From Bacteroidales bacterium (GTDB lineage Bacteria; Bacteroidota; Bacteroidia; Bacteroidales; Tenuifilaceae), in contig JABFRB010000020.1 of the NCBI GenBank assembly GCA_013141385.1, forward strand, positions 60,618 through 124,617: DNA of 64,000 nt, written 5' to 3'. This document shows positions 1 through 7,797 of the stretch, piece by piece. The translations under genes were made by a program, and so were the position numbers. The notes beneath the pieces are model-generated. The model was given only the letters and a program-made list of their open reading frames with translations, made no database searches and was not told the origin of the DNA. The number at the start of each line of letters is the position of its first letter. Within the stretch, counting starts at the first letter, position 1.

Positions 1-755
1 GTAATCCAGCCCAATCGCATACCGGGAAAAAGCATTTTGGAGAAGGTTTTTAGCTGAATAACCCCTTCGCCGTTCGATAGTGTCCATAAGCTGGGAAAAG
101 TTACCCCATTGAAAGTGATTTCGCGGTAAGGCGAATCTTCAACAATTGGTACTTCCCAATGTGATGCTATTTCGATTAGCTTCTTCCTTTTTGCAAGGCT
201 CATCACAATGCCCGATGGATTCTGATAATCGGGGATTGTATAGATAAAGCGAACCTTTATCTTTTTACTGGACTTATCTTTCAACACCTCTTCTAGCTGA
301 TCCAAATCCATACCATCGTCCAGCATACGGATTCCATTCATCGATGCACCTGCCCGTTCAAATGCCTGAATGGCTCCGATGTAGGAGGGTAACTCCATGA
401 TAATCTCGGAATCTTTATCAACCATCACCAGCGATATCAAATCGAGTCCCTGTTGAGATGATGACGTAACGCAGATTTGTTCCGTTGTAGCTTTCTCCTC
501 AAAATTGGCCATGTGTTCAACCAGAGCATCAATCATCTCTGGTTCTCCAGGCGTTGGGCCATACTGTAATGCCAATAATCCCTTCTCGTTGAGTACTTCT
601 TTTGTAATTCGAGTGATATCATCGAGAGGGAAGAGGCTTGGATCGGGCAAACCGCCTGCAAATGATATTATTCCTTCTTTTCGTGTGTATTTTAAGAGCT
701 CTCGGATTTCTGATCCTTTCACTCTTCCTGCAAACTCTGAATAGGTAATCTGCAT
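1..755 (-). CDS. PLP-dependent aminotransferase, 2-aminoadipate/MocR-like class I (3' end outside window)
   Basis: Partial gene, read on the minus strand from the ATG at 753-755 and running off the left edge. The visible N-terminal ~250 residues start MQITYSEFAGRVKGSEIREL and contain ISFAGGLPDPSLFP, a segment ending QYGPTPGEPEMIDAL, IPDYQNPSG, VEDSPYREI and the PLP-lysine motif TFSKMLFPGMRLGW. These are hallmarks of fold-type I aminotransferases of the LysN / 2-aminoadipate group, which transfer amino groups from amino acids to 2-oxoglutarate. No DNA-binding domain precedes the enzyme part. The gene is divergent from the MocR regulator at 842, with an 86-bp shared gap, so that regulator probably controls it. 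The exact substrate cannot be told. Confidence 0.9.
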   Translation of the reverse strand, partial: MQITYSEFAGRVKGSEIRELLKYTRKEGIISFAGGLPDPSLFPLDDITRITKEVLNEKGLLALQYGPTPGEPEMIDALVEHMANFEEKATTEQICVTSSSQQGLDLISLVMVDKDSEIIMELPSYIGAIQAFERAGASMNGIRMLDDGMDLDQLEEVLKDKSSKKIKVRFIYTIPDYQNPSGIVMSLAKRKKLIEIASHWEVPIVEDSPYREITFNGVTFPSLWTLSNGEGVIQLKTFSKMLFPGMRLGWI

Positions 756-841
756 AGTTTTTTTTACAAAATTATTCCATAATTGTATGAGCGAAAACAT
801 CCAATTTATAGCTATTTTTACTCAACCAATATTTGTAAGCT

Positions 842-2320
842 ATGTTACTTTCAATTGATAAGAGTAAAGGTGAAACGATATTCGATCAGCTAGTAAATCA
901 AATAAAATCGCTTATTGAATCGGGCGATTTACAGGAGGGTTTTCAGATGCCATCAACAAGGCAGCTTGGGATATCGCTTGGAGTTAACCGTTCAACGGTT
1001 ATAAGGGCTTACGAGGAGCTGTGGGCATTGGGATACATCGAGAGTACGCCCGGCTCGTATACGAAGGTACGGAAACGAAAGAGCTTGAATAAGGATATTT
1101 CGCCAGTAAGCCACGGTGAGATATTTTGGGACGACATACTTAAAGAGGCGTATAAACCCGATTACGTGAAATTAGAAAGATTTTCTCAATTGGTAAGGGA
1201 GGAAAATGAGCATCTTATCAGCTTTAATAGGCTTGAACCAGACTCCAGGCTTATTGATGTTCGGTTGATTAATAATTGCATTAGGGAGTCAATTTCCGAT
1301 TCGGACAAACAGATTTTTAGCTACTGTAATCCACGTGGTTACGAACTGTTGAGGCGTTCAATAGTATCGCACATGAGATTGCATGGTGTAAATTCAAAGG
1401 ATGAGAACATCCTTATAACCAATGGTTCTCAAAACTCATTACAGCTTATTTTTCAAACATTTATAACAAAAGATGATTACGTTGCGGCAGAATCGCCAAC
1501 CTACTCGATGCTAATTCCGCTGATTAAGTACTATGGATGTAAGATTCTTGAGATTCCCGTTACGGAAAGCGGGATGGATATTGAGGTTTTTAAAAAGCAC
1601 CTGAAGAAGCATCCCATTAAGATGATTTACACGATGCCAACCTTCCACAACCCAACATCAGTAACCTTACCGCAGGATAAAAGGGAGGAACTCCTTTCGC
1701 TTTGCGAAAAACATAAGGTGATAATAATTGAGGATAGCATTGAGGAGGAGATGAAGTACTTTGGAAAGGTGCATCTGCCAATAAAATCAATCGATTCGCA
1801 CGGGGTTGTAATTTACCTTGGATCGTTCTCAAAGATACTTGCCCCCGGATTCCGTATTGGTTGGATAATTGCTGATAAAGAGTGCGTTAACCGATTAACG
1901 GCGCTGAAAACGATGTTCGATTTATCTTCAAACACCTTTAGCCAAATAATGCTATATCACTTCTGCAAATCGGGCTATTACGAGCTGCATATCCGAAAAT
2001 ATTTGAGGGTTTTTCGTAAAAGGATGAAAGTGGCACTTAAGGCACTAAAAACCTATATGCCAGCCGATAAAGTTGTTTGGCAGGAGCCATTAGGCGGATT
2101 TTTAATTTGGCTAAAGCTTAATGTTAAAGCGGATAAGATTGACTTAGAGGAGCATTTCCAGAAATTTGGGGTTAAAATTATCGATGGTAGCTCCTTTTTC
2201 TATAACCCACCCAAGGAGCACTATTTGCGATTATCAATATCAAAATGCAATGAGGAGGAAATTGAGGAGGGAATGAGGCGAATTGCAAAAGCGTTAGAGG
2301 AGTTGACAGTTGAGAGTTGA
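842..2320 (+). CDS. GntR/MocR-family regulator with aminotransferase-like domain
   Basis: 492 residues, the usual MocR size. Residues ~1-78 form a GntR winged helix-turn-helix (MPSTRQLGISLGVNRSTVIR, then the AYEELWALGYIES wing region). Residues ~115-490 are a fold-type I aminotransferase-like domain with FHNPTSVTL, a DSIEEEMKY strand and the PLP lysine at about 331 in LGSFSKILAPGFRIGW. Family knowledge: MocR proteins bind PLP as an effector and usually regulate a divergent neighbour. Here that neighbour is an aminotransferase (1-755), so local control is likely. The 3' end runs into a 7-bp repeat tract, so the last residues (ELTVES) may be repeat-encoded. Confidence 0.92.
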   Translation: MLLSIDKSKGETIFDQLVNQIKSLIESGDLQEGFQMPSTRQLGISLGVNRSTVIRAYEELWALGYIESTPGSYTKVRKRKSLNKDISPVSHGEIFWDDILKEAYKPDYVKLERFSQLVREENEHLISFNRLEPDSRLIDVRLINNCIRESISDSDKQIFSYCNPRGYELLRRSIVSHMRLHGVNSKDENILITNGSQNSLQLIFQTFITKDDYVAAESPTYSMLIPLIKYYGCKILEIPVTESGMDIEVFKKHLKKHPIKMIYTMPTFHNPTSVTLPQDKREELLSLCEKHKVIIIEDSIEEEMKYFGKVHLPIKSIDSHGVVIYLGSFSKILAPGFRIGWIIADKECVNRLTALKTMFDLSSNTFSQIMLYHFCKSGYYELHIRKYLRVFRKRMKVALKALKTYMPADKVVWQEPLGGFLIWLKLNVKADKIDLEEHFQKFGVKIIDGSSFFYNPPKEHYLRLSISKCNEEEIEEGMRRIAKALEELTVES

Positions 2321-2659
2321 AAGTGAAAAGTGAAAAGTGGAAAGTTGGAGGAGAGAGTTCAGAATTATCGCAAATTGCGATTATACAGAGAGGAATTGGT
2401 AAAGCCCACCTTGCCTGCTCAATTAATAGGTAGAGCCCGCAGAACGGTGTAAATGGTTGATAAGTTTTGAGATTATATACCAAGACTATGGTTTGATAAT
2501 CGGGGATTGTTTAGTATTTTTGGGATATTGTATAATGGAAATCGTATATGTTTATTTAGATATAGATGAGTGATTATGGAAAGAATGTATGTGTAAATGA
2601 TTTATGCACAATAATGAAAATGTTTAAGTTTTAAATAAGTGAAAGTGTGAAAGACGTAA
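2299..2659. repeat. Heptanucleotide tract plus isolated 15-bp palindrome in gene-free gap
   Basis: From inside the last codons of the MocR gene to about 2350 the sequence repeats about every 7 bases (variants of GAAAGTG/GAAAGTT). A palindrome ATCGCAAATTGCGAT follows at 2367-2381, a variant of the repeat seen mainly at 41.9-45.6 kb. The rest of the gap to the HNH gene at 2660 is AT-rich and shows no convincing gene. Confidence 0.6.
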
Positions 2660-3844
2660 ATGATAAAAAAGTTGAAAATGACAAAAAAATCTCTTAGAGA
2701 AATTATTCTAGCAGAGGGAAAGAGTCGTTGTTACGTTGATGATTGTTACAATACTAACGTAGAATGTCATCATATAATACCAATTAGAGGAAAAAATAAG
2801 TGGAATGGTCCCAATGAATACTTAAATCTAATAGGCCTTTGCCCCAATTGTCATCAAAAAGTAACAAACATGGAGCATTTCAACGTATTATCTAAATTAG
2901 AACTAGAAAAATTTATTATTGGAGCTAGAAAACAATTTATTTTGGGCAATGTTAAAATTGCATTAAAACTATTTAATTTAGGTGCTTATACTTATTTTAT
3001 AAATCATTATTATCTAGAATCAGCAAAATTACTCGTAGAATCTATCAATTGTTACAGAGCACTTGGATATAATGATTATATAATGGATTTATTAAATTCC
3101 TTACGTTGGATGGAAAATATAAACGAAGAAGGTCATTTAATTATCAATTTTCCTTTGAGTAAAACGACTTTTACATCAACAAAAAAGATTAAATCGGATT
3201 TTGAATTGAGTATTTCTTTAAAAAAAGAAAAAATTAGTTTTATTCAATCAAAATATTTTTTATTTAAAAAAAAAATTACAAGAAAGACTTTAACGGAAAA
3301 TTTACTGAAACAATTAAAAAATATTGAATGTAGATTAGATAATAATAAATATCAAAATTTTTACATCTCGACATTAACAAAATTACAACTTGTAGATTAT
3401 AAAAATTACAATAAATATAAAGAAATTTTGAATTCATTCAATAATCTTTTTTATTATGGTAACTCATACTTAGCAGGGGCATGGATAAAATATAAAGTTC
3501 AAAATAATTCTATCGAAGCTATTAATGATATCGAAAAAGGGCTATCTGTTTCTGACAAAATATCCAATTGGACTTCTGGTGAACTATCCACTCTAAAAGG
3601 GATTATTTTATTAGAAGAATTTAAAAATACCACGGATGGGTTTCCTGCTTTATTAAAGGGATATCGTACATTAGAAATTAATGGAATAAATGGTATATCC
3701 ACTGCATCTATGTGGTATGATTCTGAATTTCTAATAAAACCCTATTTAAAAAAATATATTGATGGGAACGAGATGGCTGAAATGATTATAAATAATGAAG
3801 AATTACTGTACATAACACATCCTGAAATTTATAAGGGCGAATGA
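2660..3844 (+). CDS. HNH-motif protein with long uncharacterised C-terminal region
   Basis: 394 residues. Residues ~20-70 carry a zinc/HNH signature: a Cys pair (CYVDDC), the HH of ECHHIIPIRGK, an Asn in NEYLNLIGL, and CPNCHQKV. This is the usual pattern of HNH nucleases, which cut DNA with one metal. The remaining ~320 residues are Lys/Asn/Ile-rich and mostly helical in appearance, perhaps TPR-like (GAYTYFINHYYLESAKLL), and match no family I recognise. The gene is clearly more AT-rich than pdxB or mnmA, suggesting recent acquisition. No methylase or other restriction partner is adjacent. A second ATG at 2678 could be the true start. A defence role is possible but unproven. Confidence 0.7.
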   Translation: MIKKLKMTKKSLREIILAEGKSRCYVDDCYNTNVECHHIIPIRGKNKWNGPNEYLNLIGLCPNCHQKVTNMEHFNVLSKLELEKFIIGARKQFILGNVKIALKLFNLGAYTYFINHYYLESAKLLVESINCYRALGYNDYIMDLLNSLRWMENINEEGHLIINFPLSKTTFTSTKKIKSDFELSISLKKEKISFIQSKYFLFKKKITRKTLTENLLKQLKNIECRLDNNKYQNFYISTLTKLQLVDYKNYNKYKEILNSFNNLFYYGNSYLAGAWIKYKVQNNSIEAINDIEKGLSVSDKISNWTSGELSTLKGIILLEEFKNTTDGFPALLKGYRTLEINGINGISTASMWYDSEFLIKPYLKKYIDGNEMAEMIINNEELLYITHPEIYKGE

Positions 3845-3961
3845 CGCAGATTCCGCATTTTTACTATCTTTAACTTAGTTTTTAACATGGGATAAAATTT
3901 GCAGGAAGCAACTCCCAAGCAAATCTAACTACAGGAACATTATGCACATAAAAATCAGAAA

Positions 3962-4564
3962 ATGAAAAAAAATCTAGTAATTCCATTCTTGCTACTTTTT
4001 CTTTTGTTGAATCTTAGTTGTCGGAACCAAGTTAAGAATTCGTTACCCTCGAAGAGACAACAGCTTATTAAAATAATCAAAAAAGCAGGATTTTTAAAAT
4101 TGCCATTAAACTTTGAGGTTCTTGGTAACGGACTAAAAGACAAATATTTATTGGATCATAGAGGTTATGATTCTTTAGTTTTCGGTAAGAGCCTTGGTGG
4201 TATATGTGGTTTCTTCCCTGATACAACATTTTATTATTCAGTAGTATTAAATTCTCATGGTTCCGCATTCCCATGGCCCTATATTATGACATTTGATAAA
4301 AACGGTAATGAAATTAGCAGTGAAGGAATCTCTGCCTTCCCTGGATGTGTAGATACTCCTATTGAATCAACAAGTTGTTATGATAGTGTTTGGATAGATG
4401 TTGACTTCAGAATAAGATCTATTGCAAAGGTGATAGGTAAAATTTATAATCCATCAACAAACAAGGACGAAGACATTTGTAACATGAATAAACTAGATGG
4501 TTACATAGATAAGAATGGGAAAATATATATAAATAAAAGTGACGTAATTTTGTGTGATAAATAA
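3962..4564 (+). CDS. Putative lipoprotein of unknown function
   Basis: 200 residues. The N-terminus is a lipoprotein signal: two Lys, a hydrophobic stretch LLLFLLLNL, and a lipobox ending LSC at about residue 20. The mature part contains several Cys residues (GGICGF, FPGCVDT, STSCYDS, DICNMN) and no recognised domain. It is predicted to sit in the outer or inner membrane facing the periplasm. The gap before it has an ACTATCTTTAA motif near 3865, similar to a Bacteroidota -7 element. It stands alone between the HNH gene and an XRE gene, so context gives no function. Confidence 0.6.
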   Translation: MKKNLVIPFLLLFLLLNLSCRNQVKNSLPSKRQQLIKIIKKAGFLKLPLNFEVLGNGLKDKYLLDHRGYDSLVFGKSLGGICGFFPDTTFYYSVVLNSHGSAFPWPYIMTFDKNGNEISSEGISAFPGCVDTPIESTSCYDSVWIDVDFRIRSIAKVIGKIYNPSTNKDEDICNMNKLDGYIDKNGKIYINKSDVILCDK

Positions 4565-4619
4565 AAAAACGAGGCATAACACAGACGATATAATTAATGG
4601 GCATGTCACAAGTTTTACT

Positions 4620-4700
4620 CCCCATTTGGCGTAGATTAGCAAAGCGCATCTACCTCATCTTTAAATAGCGGTTTCTAACCGCACCAAATTCCTAGTTAAG
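4620..4700 (-). repeat. Fragment of the composite intergenic repeat (reverse orientation)
   Basis: The stretch around GCGTAGATTAGCAAAGCGC and the later GGTTTCTAACCGCACCAAATTC is the reverse complement of the downstream part of the composite repeat at 42650-42715 and 43980-44045 (GGTGCGGT...ACCGC followed by the CTTCGCTAA segment). No gene was found in 4565-4811 apart from this repeat. Confidence 0.6.
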
Positions 4701-4811
4701 TAAAGAATATACTGCAACTAACATGTGGTTTTTACTGGGATTGAGATGCAAAAACGTTTTTTATTACTCTGAAACTAAATGATGAATATTTTAACTCAAA
4801 AAAGAACGACG

Positions 4812-5117
4812 ATGGACACAAATAGGATTAGAAATGCTAAGAACTTTGATGAGTTATTAGACATTAAGTACGGAAAGATTGGTACTGAAAAGCGCAACGA
4901 ATTTGAAGAGAAAGTTCAATACTTTGTAATTAGCGAAATGCTTAAAGATGCTAGGAAGGAAGCGCATATGACCCAAGAGCAGCTTGCAGAGAAAGTTGGA
5001 ACGAAGAAAAGTTATATATCACGGCTTGAAAATGGTAAATGCGACATTCAACTTTCTACACTATACAGGATATTTGAATTTGGGCTTGGAAAAAGAATTA
5101 ACCTGACAATTGGATAA
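4812..5117 (+). CDS. XRE-family regulator, HigA-like antitoxin
   Basis: 101 residues from the ATG at 4812. An upstream ATG at 4779 would add 11 residues (MMNILTQKRTT) and seems less likely, because this family typically begins near MDTNRIRNAKNFDELLD. The C-terminal half is a helix-turn-helix: ARKEAHMTQEQLAEKVGTKK, then SYISRLENGKCDIQLSTL, ending KRINLTIG. Proteins of this type are usually the antitoxin half of a RelE/HigB type II toxin-antitoxin pair, with the toxin gene overlapping upstream. Here the upstream DNA has no intact toxin frame. It could be an orphan antitoxin or a free regulator of its own promoter. Confidence 0.8.
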   Translation: MDTNRIRNAKNFDELLDIKYGKIGTEKRNEFEEKVQYFVISEMLKDARKEAHMTQEQLAEKVGTKKSYISRLENGKCDIQLSTLYRIFEFGLGKRINLTIG

Positions 5118-5218
5118 ATCAAAAACGCCTATTTCTAATTAGTGTATTTATTGACTTTGCCGAATTCGCTCAAATCGCTCAGTTAACGAAACGCATCTAC
5201 CTCATCAAATAAACACCA

Positions 5219-5249
5219 GAGTTCCTAACTTTTAAAAAAATAGGAACTC
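5219..5249. terminator. Stem-loop downstream of the XRE gene
   Basis: Perfect 9-bp inverted repeat GAGTTCCTA / TAGGAACTC around an A-rich loop, 100 bp past the XRE stop. There is no clear T tract, so it is only a possible terminator. Confidence 0.4.
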
Positions 5250-5275
5250 ATATTATAAAAACATAATTCCAAACT

Positions 5276-5345
5276 ATCGCATTTTGCGATACCCCGCCAA
5301 AGCACCAGACTCCTCACAACTCTCCACTTTCAACTTTCCTCTGTC
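5276..5345. repeat. 15-bp palindrome and heptanucleotide tract upstream of pdxB
   Basis: ATCGCATTTTGCGAT at 5276-5290 is the reverse complement of the palindrome repeated at 41.9-45.6 kb. It is followed at about 5310-5345 by a 7-bp periodic tract (CACAACT, CTCCACT, TTCAACT, TTCCTCT, GTCAACT). The pair palindrome plus heptad tract also occurs at 2.3, 15.2 and 42-45 kb. Confidence 0.6.
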
Positions 5346-5381
5346 AACTAACAAATTACTATCTTTACGCAAACTTTTGCA

Positions 5382-6482
5382 ATGAAACTTGTAACCGATA
5401 TTAATATTCCATACCTAAAAGGGGTTTTCGAACCTTTTTTCGATGAGGTTTTATATCTACCCGGAAACAATATCAATCGGGAGATTGTAAAGGATGCCGA
5501 TGCGCTTCTTATAAGAACCAGAACTAATTGCAATGCAGAACTACTTGAGGGTTCAAAGGTGAAATTCATAGGTTCTGCTACAATTGGGTACGACCATATC
5601 GATACAAATTACTGCGATAAAAAGGGTATTGTTTGGGCAACCGCTCCAGGTTGTAACTCTGGTGGGGTTTTGCAATGGGTGGTTTGTGCGCTTTTACAAT
5701 TATCGCAAACCAAAAACTTCCCTTTAAAAGGTAAAACGCTAGGAGTTGTTGGGGTTGGGAATGTTGGTAGCAAAATTGCTAAAGCGGGTGAGGCTTTGGG
5801 AATGAACGTATTGTGCTGTGATCCGCCTCGTAAAAGGAATGAGAATCTCTCAGAATTTGTCGACTTTGCAACAATCACACAAAAGTCCGATATCATTACG
5901 TTTCATGTACCACTGAATCATTCTGGTACAGATGCTACCTATTATATGGCAAATGATAATTTTTTTGAAGTGATTAACCCGAACGTAATCATCATAAATT
6001 CATCTAGGGGCGAGGTTGTTGAAACATCAAGTTTGGTGAAGGCTATTAAATCGGGTAAAATTATTGCTTCGGCGTTGGATGTTTGGGAGGGCGAACCAAA
6101 AGTATCACCGGAAATCATTAAATATATTGATATTGCCACTCCGCATATTGCCGGTTACTCCCTCGAAGGTAAGGTCAACGGCACAAAGATGGTGGTGGAT
6201 GCTTTAAGCAAATATTTTGGTTTGGGATTAGAGCCTTGGTGCCCAACCCCAGATCCAACAAGTAGTAAAATTATACTTGATTCGTTTGTTGATTTAGAAA
6301 GTACCGTAGCAAAAACGTATAATATTACTAATGACGATAAGGCATTCAGAAATAATCCAGACGATTTTGAGAAGATAAGAAACGAATACAATTTTAGACG
6401 TGAGTTTTCGGCTTATGAGTTACCGAGTATTAGTTTTATTAAAGAGTTGAAAAGTTTAGGATTTAGAGCTAGTAACCAATAA
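5382..6482 (+). CDS. pdxB: Erythronate-4-phosphate dehydrogenase
   Basis: 366 residues. PdxB oxidises 4-phosphoerythronate in the DXP-dependent route to pyridoxal phosphate. The N-terminus (MKLVTDINIPYLKGVFEPFF) and the substrate region RTRTNCNAELL then FIGSATIGYDHID are typical. The Rossmann nucleotide loop is GVVGVGNVGSKIAK, followed by the acidic/DPP segment CCDPPR, the catalytic Arg in INSSRGEVVE and the TPHIAGYSLEGK active-site His. The C-terminal dimerisation tail is present. The start is preceded by a TATCTTTA element at 5360-5367 that resembles a Bacteroidota promoter. It overlaps the convergent gene at 6469 by 14 bp. Supplying PLP a few kb from a PLP enzyme/regulator pair is suggestive only. 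Confidence 0.93.
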   Translation: MKLVTDINIPYLKGVFEPFFDEVLYLPGNNINREIVKDADALLIRTRTNCNAELLEGSKVKFIGSATIGYDHIDTNYCDKKGIVWATAPGCNSGGVLQWVVCALLQLSQTKNFPLKGKTLGVVGVGNVGSKIAKAGEALGMNVLCCDPPRKRNENLSEFVDFATITQKSDIITFHVPLNHSGTDATYYMANDNFFEVINPNVIIINSSRGEVVETSSLVKAIKSGKIIASALDVWEGEPKVSPEIIKYIDIATPHIAGYSLEGKVNGTKMVVDALSKYFGLGLEPWCPTPDPTSSKIILDSFVDLESTVAKTYNITNDDKAFRNNPDDFEKIRNEYNFRREFSAYELPSISFIKELKSLGFRASNQ

Positions 6483-6927
6483 CCCAAAGCACTTTATCCT
6501 CTTCAATACAACGGTTTATCAATTTATTAAGACCTCTATTAATTCTAATCCATCTGCGAATATATCCACGCCAGTGTTTTTCGTATTCGGAATCTATCTG
6601 ATTAAACTGATTCATCAGCTCACGACCCATGAATATGCCTGAGAGATATTCCTTAAATTCTTTCTGGCTGTTTATAGCAATTAGCTTTTCAAGATTATCA
6701 TTCAGTTCGTTCTGTAAAGGAATGAATTTACGGCTATTATACATTGTTTGACCTATAAACTCAAACAGATGGTTGCTCCGTTCAAAACATCCTGCGAAAA
6801 TGTTAAATAAATTACCGTTGAGGTAAAGCGATTCCTCGTCGCATTTATTATAATTTTCGCTATCGCCAGTTATATTGAATTCGATGAAGTCTATACATTC
6901 ATCTTTGGTCATCAGTTCAAATTTCAT
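6469..6927 (-). CDS. Hypothetical protein, acidic, 152 aa
   Basis: Not recognised. 152 residues with no signal peptide, no membrane segment and an even mix of charged and aromatic residues (MKFELMTKDECIDFIEFN at the start, EKHWRGYIRRWIRINRGL near the end). It looks like a small soluble helical protein. It overlaps the end of pdxB tail to tail by 14 bp, and its start faces the DUF554 gene across a 180-bp AT-rich gap, so it has its own promoter. The coding frame is long and codon use fits its neighbours, so it is probably real. Confidence 0.55.
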   Translation of the reverse strand: MKFELMTKDECIDFIEFNITGDSENYNKCDEESLYLNGNLFNIFAGCFERSNHLFEFIGQTMYNSRKFIPLQNELNDNLEKLIAINSQKEFKEYLSGIFMGRELMNQFNQIDSEYEKHWRGYIRRWIRINRGLNKLINRCIEEDKVLWVIGY

Positions 6928-7092
6928 AATCAGGAAATATATGATGTAAATTTTAAAATGCTGGTAAAATCATACTTTCAAATTTACTATATTCCAGCAT
7001 TAAGGGCAAGGATTTGTTAATAAATAGAACTAAATGTGCATTAATTGAATACTTTTATTCATACAATTAACAATGCTGATGGATAAAATTAC

Positions 7093-7100
7093 TAGGTTTG
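7093..7100 (+). promoter_or_regulatory. Candidate Bacteroidota -7 element for the DUF554 gene
   Basis: TAGGTTTG fits the TAnnTTTG -7 consensus and lies 10 bp before the ATG at 7111. No good TTG -33 element was seen, so this is tentative. Confidence 0.3.
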
Positions 7101-7110
7101 ACGAAAAAAA

Positions 7111-7788
7111 ATGGTAGGGACAATTGTAAATTTTGGAGCGATTATCGTGGGTGGGGCTATAGGTTTGAAATTTAAATCGATATTACCTCAAAGAGTTGTA
7201 GATTTACTATTCCAAGTTTTAGGTCTATTCACTTTATATCTTGGTTTTTCAATGGTACTAAAAACTGAACATGCTCTTCTGATTGTTTTTAGCTTGATAC
7301 TTGGAGCATTAACAGGAGCGTTGCTTGAACTTCAAAAAAGAACCGATAAACTTGGAGATTATCTGCAAAACAGGTTTAACCTGAAAGGGAATAGGTTTTC
7401 GGAAGGTTTTATTGTTGCATCCTTGCTATTTTGCATGGGACCAGTGGCAATACTTGGTTCAATAGAGGATGGACTTGGAGGCGAACCAAAACTCCTTTTT
7501 ATAAAAAGTTTGATGGATGGAATTGCTTCAATTGCCTTTGCTGCATCGTTAGGTGTTGGTGTGATTTTTTCTGCGTTGCCAATACTGATTTATCAGGGAG
7601 CAATTACTCTATTGGCAAGTTCATTGGGTGGGAGTTTTAATCAGGTTATGATAACTGAGCTTTCGGCTGTTGGAGGGATACTCTTAGTCGGTATGTCGAT
7701 TAATATTTTAGATATTAAAAAGATATTTGTAATTGATTTTATTACAGCCTTGATTTACATTGTACCTTTGATTTACTTTTTCGGATAA
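7111..7788 (+). CDS. DUF554 family integral membrane protein
   Basis: 225 residues, close to the normal family length. The N-terminus MVGTIVNFGAIIVGGAIGL and the following segments (VVDLLFQVLGLFTLYLGFSM, SLILGALTGALLEL, FIVASLLFCMGPVAILGSIE, GGILLVGMSINIL) give about six to seven transmembrane helices typical of DUF554/YdfK proteins. The conserved GPVAILGSIEDG motif is clear. The family is thought to be transporter-like in the cytoplasmic membrane, but its substrate is not established. The next gene starts 9 bp after this stop, so the two may be co-transcribed with the cell-wall sugar kinase. Confidence 0.85.
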   Translation: MVGTIVNFGAIIVGGAIGLKFKSILPQRVVDLLFQVLGLFTLYLGFSMVLKTEHALLIVFSLILGALTGALLELQKRTDKLGDYLQNRFNLKGNRFSEGFIVASLLFCMGPVAILGSIEDGLGGEPKLLFIKSLMDGIASIAFAASLGVGVIFSALPILIYQGAITLLASSLGGSFNQVMITELSAVGGILLVGMSINILDIKKIFVIDFITALIYIVPLIYFFG

Positions 7789-7797
7789 TTTTGTACC

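Noticed and set aside
4700..4840. HigB/RelE toxin gene upstream of the XRE gene
   Set aside because: The only frame reaching the XRE start is about 26 codons with a stop immediately upstream; too short and unlike a toxin.
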